64,000 bases of DNA from Magnetospirillum gryphiswaldense MSR-1 v2 (lineage in GTDB: Bacteria > Pseudomonadota > Alphaproteobacteria > Rhodospirillales > Magnetospirillaceae): the NCBI RefSeq assembly GCF_000513295.1, contig NC_023065.1, forward strand, positions 682,001 to 746,000, given 5' to 3'. How positions within the stretch are numbered: position 1 is the first letter of the stretch; every line of letters starts with the position of its first letter. This document shows positions 17,382 through 25,671 of this stretch, one piece after another. The position numbers and the translations under genes are program-made. The notes under the pieces were generated by a model. That model searched no databases, was not told where the DNA came from, and worked only from the letters and a program-made list of their open reading frames with translations.

Positions 17382-17981
17382 CTATTTGCCGATCGGTGAT
17401 GCCTGCGCCAGTAGGGTGCGGGTCTGCTCTGAATCGGCCGAGCCGCCGAATTCGAAGTCGAAGGCGGTGGCGAACTTACCCGCCAGCAGCGTCACCACCG
17501 AGATGATGCAGCCGCCGACGGCAGTGTTGCCGTCCACATGGCCGAACACCATGAATCCAATCCCGCCGACGATGCCGAGTCCAGCTGTAACCAGCAACAC
17601 ATTGGCGCGGACGTTGCTGCGCCCGGCCTTGATGAATTCGGTGTCGCGGGCACGGGCGTTCTGGCGGTCGGCCAGGGTGGCGGTGAGCGTGGTGAGGGCG
17701 CCGGCCATCTGCTGCATCCGCTCCTCGTGGGCGAAGGTCTGGGCCTGCGAGCGAAGCTGGAAGACAAGGTTGGGATCGGCCAGGGCTTCGCGGGCCTGGG
17801 CGGGGTCGTCGGTGCCGGTGATGGCGCGGACGGTATCGGCCAGTTTGCCCACCGCCTTTTCGGCATCGTCGCCGAACAGGCTGGCGATGTCGGGGGCGAC
17901 GTCCAGCGCCACCTTGGCCAGCCCCGCGATGGGATTGGCGGCGATGGCGGCGGCATCGCCCAGTAGGTCGAGCAGCTTCAT
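17382..17981 (-). CDS. Holin-like membrane protein of the prophage
   Basis: 199 residues. The first two thirds are Ala-rich and soluble (DLLGDAAAIAANPIAGLAKVALDVAPDIASLFG, read as two parts) and the C-terminal third has two hydrophobic segments (VLLVTAGLGIVGGIGFMVFG and VGGCIISVVTLLAGKF), as in phage holin-like (3TM/DUF-type) proteins. Two bases after the lysozyme-like gene at 17984. A role in host lysis is inferred from position and topology. Confidence 0.55.
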   Translation of the reverse strand: MKLLDLLGDAAAIAANPIAGLAKVALDVAPDIASLFGDDAEKAVGKLADTVRAITGTDDPAQAREALADPNLVFQLRSQAQTFAHEERMQQMAGALTTLTATLADRQNARARDTEFIKAGRSNVRANVLLVTAGLGIVGGIGFMVFGHVDGNTAVGGCIISVVTLLAGKFATAFDFEFGGSADSEQTRTLLAQASPIGK

Positions 17982-17983
17982 GG

Positions 17984-18421
17984 TCAGGCCCTCCCCAAGC
18001 CCATGTCCACACCGGCCAAGATCACCTCGCGGGCATAGGGCTGCCGTCCGTTTTCATGGCGGATGATGGCTTCAACCAGAGCGGCCATGGTCTCCGGCCG
18101 GGTGACGTCGATGGCCTGGTCGGGCGTCACGCCAAGGCGGGAGGCGACATGGGCAATGTAGGAGCCGGTGTCGTTCTCGCAGCCCGGTGCCCAGCGATTG
18201 ATGATGCCGGCGACGGTGTTGAGGCCATGGCGGCGCTGATAGCCGAGCAGGATGCGGGCCAGCGCCCGGATACCGGCTTCGGGACTGACGAATTCCTCGA
18301 ACACCGGGTCGTCGTCGGTGGCCCGTTCGCCCTGCCACTGGGTCTTGTCGCCGGGCGCTTCCTTGATGTTGCCGGGATTGTTCAGGCGGATGCCGCGCGG
18401 TACGACGCAGTCCTTGGTCAT
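17984..18421 (-). CDS. Virion/lysis-type structural protein (P5-like)
   Basis: 145 residues beginning with RGIRLNNPGNIKEA, followed by VFEEFVSPEAGIRALARILLGYQRR and INRWAPGCENDTGSYIAHVASRLGV. This pattern is common in phage proteins annotated as structural protein P5 or virion protein, with a lysozyme-like fold suspected. Located after the tail-tip gene and the terminator at 18437-18460, before the holin-like gene, fitting a lysis cassette. Confidence 0.6.
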   Translation of the reverse strand: MTKDCVVPRGIRLNNPGNIKEAPGDKTQWQGERATDDDPVFEEFVSPEAGIRALARILLGYQRRHGLNTVAGIINRWAPGCENDTGSYIAHVASRLGVTPDQAIDVTRPETMAALVEAIIRHENGRQPYAREVILAGVDMGLGRA

Positions 18422-18436
18422 GGGCTGTCTCCAACG

Positions 18437-18460
18437 AAAAATGCCGCCCGGTGGGGCGGC
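18437..18460 (-). terminator. Intrinsic terminator after the tail operon
   Basis: On the minus strand a GCCGCCC/GGGCGGC stem (18454-18460 with 18443-18449, four-base loop) is followed by a run of five T (18437-18441). It lies 25 bases after the end of the tail-tip gene, so the late tail transcript probably ends here and the lysis genes need readthrough or their own promoter. Confidence 0.7.
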
Positions 18461-18484
18461 TGTGTGGGCGGGAAATGAAATCGG

Positions 18485-20809
18485 CTAATTCACATGCACC
18501 CGCGCATCCTCGGCGACGGCGGAGATCTCCACCTGCTCGCCACGGGGACGGATGCCCAGGACCCGACCGGATTGCGCCCAGGCTTGGCCGGGGCCGAAGC
18601 TGAAATACGTCCGCTCCTCGGAGCCGCCGGTGTAAGGGACGACGGTCAGGGGATCGAGGACACGGACTTTGGTGGGATCACCGGGCACTGCCTGGACCCG
18701 GTACGGTCCGGCCAGCCCACCGTCCCGGCGGCGTAGCGCCAGGTAATGGGCGGCTCCCTCGGTCCATTCCACCGGCTCGGACAGGGCCAGCACGTCGCCC
18801 TGGTGACCGACCACCTCGCCGCCTTGCCCCCATCGAGGCATGTCGTGGGTGATGGCGACCAGATCGCCGTAGGTGGGAATCATGCCCTCCAGCTCGGTGC
18901 GGAAGGTGACCAGACGGCGGCGGTAGCGGTTGTTGGCGGCGATGTATAGACCTTCCCGTTGGGCGTGGTCCTTGGCGGTGCAGCCGAACAAATTGACCTT
19001 GGCCGGGTTGTCGCCGGCACTGTCCGCCAGCTTGGCCGTGGTCTCGTCGGGCTTCCAAGAGCGCGACGAGAAATACTCCACCGTCACGGCGTCTGCGGTG
19101 TCGTCGCCCGGCATGACATATTTGATCTTGAACGAGCCCTTGACGATGTTGCGCGGCCCGAACAGCGCCACCGGGATGGTCTGGGGCTGGTCGCGGATGA
19201 TCCGCACGATGCCGCCCTGCTGGATGGGCACGGCGCGGCCGCAGCGGGCGATGCGGGTCAACGCCTCCCACACGGTCATGCTGGTGTCGAACACCGCGTC
19301 GAAGCTGTCGCCGCGAGCGATCCAGACGGCATCCAGGGTGGCAAGAGCCTTCAAATCGATGCGGGCATCGGCCAGCTTGCCGCCGTACTGGGCCTTGCAG
19401 GCATCGGCAAAAGCCCAGGCGATGGAGCGGGTCGGCTGAGGTTCCGACCAACCGCCCGTTTCCGACCACACCGGCAGCTTGCGAGTGGCGATGACGTTGA
19501 TCATGCGGCTGGAGCGCTGGGTCAGATTGTCGGTGGCCCGCATCTTCACCGCCAGCAGGGTGACGGGGCCGAAATCGGGTTGGCCGACGAGAGTGGCCCT
19601 CAGCGCCGCCCAGCGGATCTCATGCCCGGCCCGCTCGGCGGTGTCCTTGGTATCCAGGCGCTTGAGGCGCACCTCGTAACGGCCCGGACTGACCGGATAG
19701 CGGAAGGACAGGCGGATGGGGGAGTTGGTGGCGGCGGTTCGGCTTTCATTGCCCAGCACCGCCCACTCGGCCAGCGGATCGCCGTTGTCGTCGATGGGGC
19801 GAGTATCGACGCGCCACTGAACCGTGCGGGCATCGAGGCTGCCGGAATCGTTAGCGTAATAGAGGCCGCGCGGCATGACCACGTCGATGCCCAGCGCCCC
19901 CGCAGAAGTGTCCACCGGGTTAGCGGTGAACGGGCCGACGAAACCGTCGTCGCCGGAGGCCACCAGATTGGGGGCTATCAGTTCCTGACCCGCCACCTCG
20001 GCGGCGGTGATCACGTCGGGGTCGAACAGCGTCACCTCGCCGCCCGGCGGCACGATCTCGGTCTGCACCTCCTCGAAGGAGGAGATCGGGGTGTCCTCGA
20101 TCCGGATCTGCCCGATCTCGTATTCGCCCTGGCCGACGACGTGAAGCTGGTAGAGGAACTGCTCGCCACCGACGTAATCCTGGTACGGCTCGCATGCCAG
20201 GTCGGGATAGATCAGGTGGCGGCCATAGATGACCGGGATCGGCTGGCCGAGACGGGCCTGATTGCCCTGAGCCTGCAAGCTATAGGTGGGGCTGGCCGCC
20301 GGAATGGCGCCGCTGCCGCCCCAGCTCATGGAGGGGATGGACGGCTTGGGTGCCGGAACCACTGTGTTGATCAGCGCTGTGCCGGCCAGGGTGATGGCTC
20401 CCGCGCCGATGGCGGTGGCGGCTTCCATGGTCAGGCCGATGCCGGCCTCGGCGAAGGCGGAGCCGACATAGGGAGCCAGGGCCGCGCCGCCATAGAAGGC
20501 CGCTACCATCACCGCGATGGTCAACACCACCCGCATGGGGTTCTTGCCCCCGCCACCACCGCCGCCGCCACCCATGGGCCAGCGGATCACGGTGACGATG
20601 TCGCCTGCGCCGATCACCCGCAGGGCATAGACGTCCGCCGACACCATGTCGGTGCCGATGCGGATTTCCGGCCCGGTGACCCAGTTTTCCTCGGCGATGC
20701 CGCATTCCAACAGCAAGGCCCCTACCGTCATCCCTGCCTCGACGGCATGGACCGAGCGACTGGTCACCGGCTCGAACGGATTGGTGACGATAATGACGGA
20801 AGCGGTCAT
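18485..20809 (-). CDS. Phage tail tip protein J (host specificity)
   Basis: 774 residues. Starts MTASVIIVTNPFEP at 20809, overlapping the NlpC/P60 stop by 4 bases. An N-terminal domain precedes a Gly9 run (about residues 80-90) and a hydrophobic stretch (about 95-160), as in TipJ-type proteins of siphophages. The central part has QPIPVIYGRHLIYPDL, typical of lambda gpJ-like attachment proteins, followed by the tip-attachment domain (VWEALTRIARCGRA). Forms the tail tip and contacts the host receptor. Shorter than lambda gpJ (1132), lacking the distal fibre-like part. Confidence 0.85.
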   Translation of the reverse strand: MTASVIIVTNPFEPVTSRSVHAVEAGMTVGALLLECGIAEENWVTGPEIRIGTDMVSADVYALRVIGAGDIVTVIRWPMGGGGGGGGGKNPMRVVLTIAVMVAAFYGGAALAPYVGSAFAEAGIGLTMEAATAIGAGAITLAGTALINTVVPAPKPSIPSMSWGGSGAIPAASPTYSLQAQGNQARLGQPIPVIYGRHLIYPDLACEPYQDYVGGEQFLYQLHVVGQGEYEIGQIRIEDTPISSFEEVQTEIVPPGGEVTLFDPDVITAAEVAGQELIAPNLVASGDDGFVGPFTANPVDTSAGALGIDVVMPRGLYYANDSGSLDARTVQWRVDTRPIDDNGDPLAEWAVLGNESRTAATNSPIRLSFRYPVSPGRYEVRLKRLDTKDTAERAGHEIRWAALRATLVGQPDFGPVTLLAVKMRATDNLTQRSSRMINVIATRKLPVWSETGGWSEPQPTRSIAWAFADACKAQYGGKLADARIDLKALATLDAVWIARGDSFDAVFDTSMTVWEALTRIARCGRAVPIQQGGIVRIIRDQPQTIPVALFGPRNIVKGSFKIKYVMPGDDTADAVTVEYFSSRSWKPDETTAKLADSAGDNPAKVNLFGCTAKDHAQREGLYIAANNRYRRRLVTFRTELEGMIPTYGDLVAITHDMPRWGQGGEVVGHQGDVLALSEPVEWTEGAAHYLALRRRDGGLAGPYRVQAVPGDPTKVRVLDPLTVVPYTGGSEERTYFSFGPGQAWAQSGRVLGIRPRGEQVEISAVAEDARVHVN

Positions 20810-21201
20810 GGCGAAAACCGGTAGAAGCCCTCGATCGCCCAGCCATTGAGGCGCAGCGCGTCGGGGCGTTGGAACACCACCCCGGAATCCTCGGCGCAGT
20901 GCAGGACGCCGCCGCCATCCAAGGCAAGCCAGACGCCCACATGGATGGGATGGCGGGAGCGGCGCAGCAGGACGCAATCACCTTCCTGCGGCACGTCGAC
21001 CTTGACCCAGCGCCGCCGTTCCGGGTGATCGCGGAAGATGCGGCCCATGGCGAGGGTATCTTCAGGATTGGCGATGTCGGGCAGGCCCCGGCCGAAATGC
21101 TGGGCCTGCACCATGCGGACGAACTCCCAGCAATTGAACAGGTCCGGCCCTCGGCCATGGGGTGACCACGGCAGGCCGATCATGGCGGCAGCCCAATGCA
21201 T
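20806..21201 (-). CDS. NlpC/P60-family tail peptidase
   Basis: 131 residues. Catalytic Cys in FNCWEFVRMVQ (about residue 24) and His in SRHPIHVGVWLA (about 84), the papain-like cell-wall hydrolase pattern. Equivalent to lambda gpK-type tail assembly/peptidoglycan hydrolase; coupled to the tip gene by a 4-base overlap. Probably opens peptidoglycan during genome entry. Confidence 0.82.
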   Translation of the reverse strand: MHWAAAMIGLPWSPHGRGPDLFNCWEFVRMVQAQHFGRGLPDIANPEDTLAMGRIFRDHPERRRWVKVDVPQEGDCVLLRRSRHPIHVGVWLALDGGGVLHCAEDSGVVFQRPDALRLNGWAIEGFYRFSP

Positions 21202-21225
21202 GAATTGCCTCTTCGGGAACGGGGG

Positions 21226-21266
21226 CCAGGGACCGAGTCCCTGGCGGGTGCAGGGCAGCGCCCTGC
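21226..21266. repeat. Pair of intergenic dyads
   Basis: CCAGGGA/TCCCTGG (21226-21232, 21238-21244) and GCAGGGC/GCCCTGC (21250-21256, 21260-21266). The composition resembles the GC-rich intergenic dyad repeats common in alphaproteobacterial genomes. It is unusual inside a compact phage operon and could act as a 3' stabiliser or weak terminator between DUF1833 and NlpC/P60 genes. Confidence 0.5.
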
Positions 21267-21271
21267 GGCAA

Positions 21272-21796
21272 TTACCGCGCCAATCCGGGAAAGCGCCGAG
21301 CGGTGTAGGTGATGGAGGGAAACGCCTTGTTGCCGATGTCGAGCATGCGGGCGCGACCGGTGACGCGCATTGTGTCCGCCTCGACCTCGGTCAGGGTCAG
21401 TGTGATCGGCGGATCCATGTGCGGCCCCTCCAGATCGGTGGAAAGATAGGGCCGCCAGGTGACCTCGATCACATCCTGGCTGATGGCGGCGGCCTCCAGG
21501 GCGTCGGCCAGGTCGCGACCGACATTGTCGAGGGACAAGGTGATCTCGGGTACCGGCGCGGTATCCACTGGTGGCGGCGCGAAGTTGAAGGCCATGCTGG
21601 CGAAGGTGACCTTCTGGCCCGCATCACGGGGAGCGCCAGTCTCCAGTCTTGCGGCCAGATCCACATGGTCGCGGACCACCCGAATCGGCTGATCAAAGCT
21701 GGGGTGCCAGATTTCCAGCGTGTCGAGGACGACGGTCCCCGACGGCGCCGAGGCGAAGGCCTCCTTCAGCGCTTGGCTGAGAGACGGATCAGGCAT
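21272..21796 (-). CDS. DUF1833 phage tail protein
   Basis: 174 residues starting MPDPSLSQALKEAFASAPSG. The strings VVLDTLEIWHPSF and FAPPPVDTAPVPEITLSLDNVGRDL are the usual DUF1833 blocks. Located between a small membrane protein and NlpC/P60, the standard place for this family (minor tail protein equivalent to lambda gpL region). Start overlaps the upstream gene by 8 bases. Confidence 0.8.
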   Translation of the reverse strand: MPDPSLSQALKEAFASAPSGTVVLDTLEIWHPSFDQPIRVVRDHVDLAARLETGAPRDAGQKVTFASMAFNFAPPPVDTAPVPEITLSLDNVGRDLADALEAAAISQDVIEVTWRPYLSTDLEGPHMDPPITLTLTEVEADTMRVTGRARMLDIGNKAFPSITYTARRFPGLAR

Positions 21797-22136
21797 GGTC
21801 GTCCTTGCCGGGGACGCACATGGGCGACGGGAACGGACAGAAGGTCCGGGCCGCCAGCAGCTTGCGCATCTCATGGACGATCTCGGACAGGCCTTCGACC
21901 GCCGAGCGCAGGGCCTCGGTCTGGCGGGCCTGTTCCTCGACCACATGGGCGAAGGCTTCGACCGGGATGCCGGTGTCGGCCCTGGACGTCTTGCGCGACC
22001 ACGCCCAGGCGACGATGCCGACGATGATCACCGTGGCGGCGATGGCGGCGACCTGGACCACGGGAGCCGCTTGCCCCCAGGCGCCGACATACTGGGTAGC
22101 GACGCCAGCCCAGATGTCGGGGGATGAATCGGTCAT
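21789..22136 (-). CDS. Small single-span membrane protein in tail module
   Basis: 115 residues. A hydrophobic helix (VVQVAAIAATVIIVGIVAWAW, about 26-46) is followed by a basic RKTSR stop-transfer and a coiled-coil segment (VEEQARQTEALRSAVEGLSEIVHEMRK, in parts). Looks like a phage spanin/holin-like or tail accessory protein; function not determined. 12 bases after the radical SAM gene. Confidence 0.5.
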   Translation of the reverse strand: MTDSSPDIWAGVATQYVGAWGQAAPVVQVAAIAATVIIVGIVAWAWSRKTSRADTGIPVEAFAHVVEEQARQTEALRSAVEGLSEIVHEMRKLLAARTFCPFPSPMCVPGKDDHA

Positions 22137-22148
22137 GGCGATGCTCCG

Positions 22149-23483
22149 TCAGAAATCCAAGGCGGTGATGCCGGGGAAACGGATGCGCTCGCCCTCGATG
22201 CGGACCAGGCGGGCGTTGGTCAGCAGGTAAAGTGCGAGTGCCAGATAGGCGATTTCGAAGGTGAAGGAATTGTCGCAGGTCACACGGTGGCAGCCGCTGT
22301 CTTCCCCGAACATCATGCAGCCGCCGCCGCATAAGTGTAGCACCGGGCAATGCCGGCATTCCTCGCGGTGGCTCCAGTGGGTCGAATGCTGGAGGCGGAT
22401 GTTGTCGAAGGCATGGACGCTGCCGAGAAGCTGGGTGGGCGCCGCCCCGTTGGGGCAGAGGATGACATCGCCGTTGAGGCGCAGCGCGATGTTGTCCACC
22501 CGGTCCATGCCGCATCGCTGGCCGAGGGCATCCGAAGTCTTCGCTGTCCGCAGGACGTCGAAGAAACCCCTCAGCTTGTAGCTGACATGGGCGACCGGGA
22601 TCATGTCGGGCCGGGCGATGCCGTCGAAAATGGTCCGTCGCACCCGGCGATGATCCTCCTCTGTCAGCGGCGACATCAGCATGTCATGGGCCTGGTGGGC
22701 CATGACCATGCCCTCGGTGACGAATTGCGGGGCAGTGGCGCCGGGCGGCAGGTTGAGTTTTGCCAGGAAGAAATCGCGGATGGCCACCGGGTCGTGGTTG
22801 GCCAGCGTCAGCACGCTGTTGAACGCGATCTTGCCGACGGGGGCCAGCCGTTCGACCGCGTAGCGGATGCCCTCCAGGACCTTCGGGTCGTCGAGGGGAT
22901 CAGGCCCGCGCACCGATTGGCCGGGGCCGTCATGGCTGATGGAGAGGGAGAAGCCCAGCTTCATCAGCCACTCCACCTTGTCGCGGTCGAGCAGGCTGCC
23001 GTTGGTGGGCATCCAGAAATGGGCGTTCGGCCACATTGCCCGGATGGCTTCGGCCATGCGCTTGATCTTCTTCCAATAGACCAGTGGCTCGCCGCCCCAG
23101 AACTCGAAGCGGATATCGCCCTCGGGCGGGGTGTGGCACCACTCGGGCAGCCGGCGCACGAACGTATCGACGTCGGCGGTGTCGGCGGTGTCGGCGATGG
23201 AATCGTCGCTTTGCCGGCTGACGGCCTGCGAGCAATAGCCGCAGGAGAAATTACAGGCCAGTCCGAACAGGATGCGGACCATGCGCAGTTGCCGATCCTT
23301 GCCGAGCTGGTTGTGATCGGGATGGACCCGCTGCACGGCGCAATGCGCCTGCGGCTCTCGGGCCATGCCGATGGGCGCCAGGTCGACCGCGCGGCCGTCC
23401 TCGTAGGTCAGCGCGGTGGTGTGGGGGTTCCAATTGACGACCAGCGGGCTACCGTCGGCTTGTTCCAGGTGCAGCTTGAACAT
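22149..23483 (-). CDS. Radical SAM/SPASM peptide maturase in the phage tail operon
   Basis: 444 residues. Canonical [4Fe-4S] radical SAM motif C77-x3-C81-x2-C84 (CNFSCGYC), GGEP SAM-binding motif at 130-133, and a full SPASM domain: C324-x13-G338-x4-C343, then C376-x2-C379-x5-C385-x3-C389 and C398/C403. This matches anaerobic sulfatase-maturase/sactionine-synthase type enzymes that modify peptides or proteins at Cys, Ser or other residues. It sits inside the tail operon: start shares one base with the stop of the 263-residue gene, and the tail-fibre-like gene with a terminal NCNCNC tail is one gene further upstream. The substrate is inferred to be that tail or the 263-residue protein. Not a usual phage gene. 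Confidence 0.9.
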   Translation of the reverse strand: MFKLHLEQADGSPLVVNWNPHTTALTYEDGRAVDLAPIGMAREPQAHCAVQRVHPDHNQLGKDRQLRMVRILFGLACNFSCGYCSQAVSRQSDDSIADTADTADVDTFVRRLPEWCHTPPEGDIRFEFWGGEPLVYWKKIKRMAEAIRAMWPNAHFWMPTNGSLLDRDKVEWLMKLGFSLSISHDGPGQSVRGPDPLDDPKVLEGIRYAVERLAPVGKIAFNSVLTLANHDPVAIRDFFLAKLNLPPGATAPQFVTEGMVMAHQAHDMLMSPLTEEDHRRVRRTIFDGIARPDMIPVAHVSYKLRGFFDVLRTAKTSDALGQRCGMDRVDNIALRLNGDVILCPNGAAPTQLLGSVHAFDNIRLQHSTHWSHREECRHCPVLHLCGGGCMMFGEDSGCHRVTCDNSFTFEIAYLALALYLLTNARLVRIEGERIRFPGITALDF

Positions 23484-24274
23484 TAGATCACCTCGACATT
23501 GACGTCGGCGAGACCGGAGAAATGCCGGAAACCGAGCTTGATCTTGAACCTGTCGCCGGGCTCCAGGCCCAGGGCGCCGACCTTGAACGAGGCCATCCCA
23601 TCGGTCAGCCGAACACGCCGCATGGGCAGATAGCCCCCGGTCTCGGCCAGATAGAGATCGCAGACGGCCGAGGAAATCAGCATTCCCTGCCGATCCACGA
23701 CCTGGATGGGGATCGTGGTATAGCCGTCGGCGACAACCTGCACGGCACCGGCTACCTTGACCCGCGGCAGTACCGCCGAGCGGGTCGCCTCGACCTCCTG
23801 CTCGACCGGGCTCTGGTCGATGACCAGCGGCCAATCGGGATGCGTCATGATGTGCAAGGCGCAATCTGCGAAGGTCGATGACAGAAACGGCACGTAGACG
23901 TGCAACGGCGCCGTCTCCATGTTTCGCGGACTTTCCTCCCGGTCCCGCCGGGTTATGGCTGTCTCGGCGAAACGGTTGAACCAGATCCCCAGCGGTTTCT
24001 GGATATCGAGCGGATCGAGGGTGGAGCACCAAAACCCATAATCCGAGAACTCACGGCGGCCCTGGATCTCGGCGAAATCGAAAATGACCGGGGGCGAGAC
24101 GATCAGGTCTCGCCCTGCCAGGACATCGGCGACCGAGGCTCCGTCGATTTTGCATTCCTCGGAATGCGTGCCCTCAACCCATTGCCGATAGACCGACGCG
24201 GTGAAACCGCCTTCGGAAAGGCTGACGATGAATCCGACCCGATAGCCAAGCCGTTTGGAGTAGGCGATGAGCAT
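23483..24274 (-). CDS. Unrecognised tail-module protein, Ig-like C-terminus
   Basis: 263 residues, starts MLIAYSKRLGYRVGFIVSLS. N-terminal half unrecognised; the C-terminal about 90 residues (VKVAGAVQVVADGYTTIPIQ, LETGGYLPMRRVRL-like strands, FKVGALGLEPGDRFKIKL) have the strand pattern of an Ig-like/FN3 fold. It contains four cysteines (ECK, FWCST, FADCA, AVCD). Lies between the tail-fibre gene (10 bases) and the radical SAM gene (1-base overlap), so all three are co-translated. May be a partner or second substrate of the radical SAM enzyme, or a minor tail protein. Confidence 0.6.
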   Translation of the reverse strand: MLIAYSKRLGYRVGFIVSLSEGGFTASVYRQWVEGTHSEECKIDGASVADVLAGRDLIVSPPVIFDFAEIQGRREFSDYGFWCSTLDPLDIQKPLGIWFNRFAETAITRRDREESPRNMETAPLHVYVPFLSSTFADCALHIMTHPDWPLVIDQSPVEQEVEATRSAVLPRVKVAGAVQVVADGYTTIPIQVVDRQGMLISSAVCDLYLAETGGYLPMRRVRLTDGMASFKVGALGLEPGDRFKIKLGFRHFSGLADVNVEVI

Positions 24275-24284
24275 GATTGCGCCT

Positions 24285-25157
24285 CTATCCCATGCAATTG
24301 CAGTTGCAGTTCTTGGTCGTGTAGAGAACCACCTGCGTCCCACTCGACCCCAGGGAGACAGAGGTGTAATTGCCGGCGCCATCGCCGCTGGCAGCAGTTC
24401 CCGCCGATTGCAGGGCCGTATAACTGGCGGCTTTGAACAGCGTCGCCAAGTCGGCGCCGCTGGCGATCTGGAAGCCGGTGGTGGTGGCGGTACCGCTGGA
24501 CTTGAAGACGGTGCCGGCAAGCGGGCCGGTCATGGAATCGCCGGTCTTGGCGACCCGGGTGGACAGATCGATGGCCGGCAGCACGGATGCGGGAAGCTTG
24601 CCGTCGGCCTGAACGTCAGGGATGGCGCCGGGGCCAGTGCCGACATTGCGGGCCGCCACGGTGCCGAGCACGCCCGTCTCGATGTCGGCGGCCTGGACCT
24701 TGCCGCCGCCTTTCAGCAGCTTGCCGGTAGACCCGTCGAAGCGAGCCAATTCACCATCCATTGCACCGGCGGGACCGCTGACGTCGCCGCCGCCGACATA
24801 GAGCTCGTAGGCGTCGCCCGCCCCGTTGACCCGGATGCCCTTGAGGGCATGGGAGGGCGCCACCTCGGGGATCTTGGCCGCGCGTTCGCTTGCCGTGGCG
24901 GCGCTGCCGGCGGCGGCCTGGGCGGAAGCCGAAGCGGCCTGGGCGCTGTCGGCGGCATCGGCGACCTTTTGGTCCAACTCCGCCCGGCTGGCGGCGATGG
25001 CAGCCTCGTTGTCGGCGATGGTCCTGGCCACGGTCTTGACCGGGCCGGTCTCGGTCTCGACGGTGGAGGCGGCGTCGCCGTGGACGACGGCGTGCAGCTT
25101 GGCGCTGGCCGCCGCCGCCTTGTCGACGGCCGCCTGAAGGTCGGTCTGCATGGTCAT
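24285..25157 (-). CDS. Tail-fibre-like protein with C-terminal NCNCNCMG tail
   Basis: 290 residues. N-terminal coiled coil (residues about 1-95, Ala-rich heptads), then Gly-rich fibre-type repeats (GGDVSGPAGAMDGELARFDG, KTGDSMTGPLAGTVF) as in phage side-tail fibres. The protein has exactly three cysteines, all in the last seven residues: N283-C-N-C-N-C-M-G290. Such a terminal motif is unlike tail fibres in general. Encoded 10 bases before the 263-residue gene and one gene before the radical SAM/SPASM enzyme, making the tail a candidate modification site. Host-attachment role is inferred. Confidence 0.75.
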   Translation of the reverse strand: MTMQTDLQAAVDKAAAASAKLHAVVHGDAASTVETETGPVKTVARTIADNEAAIAASRAELDQKVADAADSAQAASASAQAAAGSAATASERAAKIPEVAPSHALKGIRVNGAGDAYELYVGGGDVSGPAGAMDGELARFDGSTGKLLKGGGKVQAADIETGVLGTVAARNVGTGPGAIPDVQADGKLPASVLPAIDLSTRVAKTGDSMTGPLAGTVFKSSGTATTTGFQIASGADLATLFKAASYTALQSAGTAASGDGAGNYTSVSLGSSGTQVVLYTTKNCNCNCMG

Positions 25158-25167
25158 GAAGAGGCTC

Positions 25168-25647
25168 CTACCAGGAGAGGGGGCCGGGAAGACTGGTGTG
25201 GACCAGCCCGTGCAACCGGTCGATGGTGGCGAACAGCGCCGTCATGTCGGAATCAAGGGCGATGGCCAGCGCATCCTCGGTCAGGGTGGGACGCTCGCGG
25301 ATTTCCAGTTCCGAGGTGATTTCCCACAGGACACGGTTCGCCAGCCGGGCTTCGAACTGACGGGTAAAGCGTGCCTCGTGGGTGGTGAGCCCGATGCCGC
25401 CCAGCAGGTCGATCGCGAACCAGGCGCCACCTTCCTGGGCGTGCCAGCGATACCAGGCCTCGAACAGGGCGAACTGTTCCGGCTTCATCCGCCAGCGCAC
25501 GGACAGGCGTGACGGTACTTGGGTGAAGCGCCGCCGTTGCCGCGCCGGTCCTGCCTCCATCTCGGTACGCAGGATGGCTTCGCCCGGGCGGATGCCGTAG
25601 CCCTGGATGGACGGCAGGGGCAAGGTGGCGGGCCATGTGGTCGTCAT
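25168..25647 (-). CDS. Conserved phage tail protein
   Basis: 159 residues from the ATG at 25647 (GGAG 9 bases upstream; a GTG at 25653 is also in frame). Pattern WPATLPLPSIQGYGIRPG ... RRRFTQVPSRLSVRW ... YRWHAQEGGAWFAIDLL ... RVLWEITSELEIRERP is typical of the small minor tail proteins between the tape measure and DUF1833 in this phage type. No enzymatic motif. Confidence 0.65.
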   Translation of the reverse strand: MTTTWPATLPLPSIQGYGIRPGEAILRTEMEAGPARQRRRFTQVPSRLSVRWRMKPEQFALFEAWYRWHAQEGGAWFAIDLLGGIGLTTHEARFTRQFEARLANRVLWEITSELEIRERPTLTEDALAIALDSDMTALFATIDRLHGLVHTSLPGPLSW

Positions 25648-25671
25648 TTCCACCGCTCCTCGCCTCTTGGT

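Noticed and set aside
18182-18421. Endolysin with glutamate-type lysozyme catalytic triad
   Set aside because: No E-(8)-D/C-(5)-T motif; only the P5/virion-like pattern is visible, so I did not call it a lysozyme.
18959-20824. Long plus-strand frame opposite the tail tip gene
   Set aside because: Antisense shadow; composition (Arg/His/Gly-rich) and lack of motifs, with a well-defined phage J protein on the other strand.
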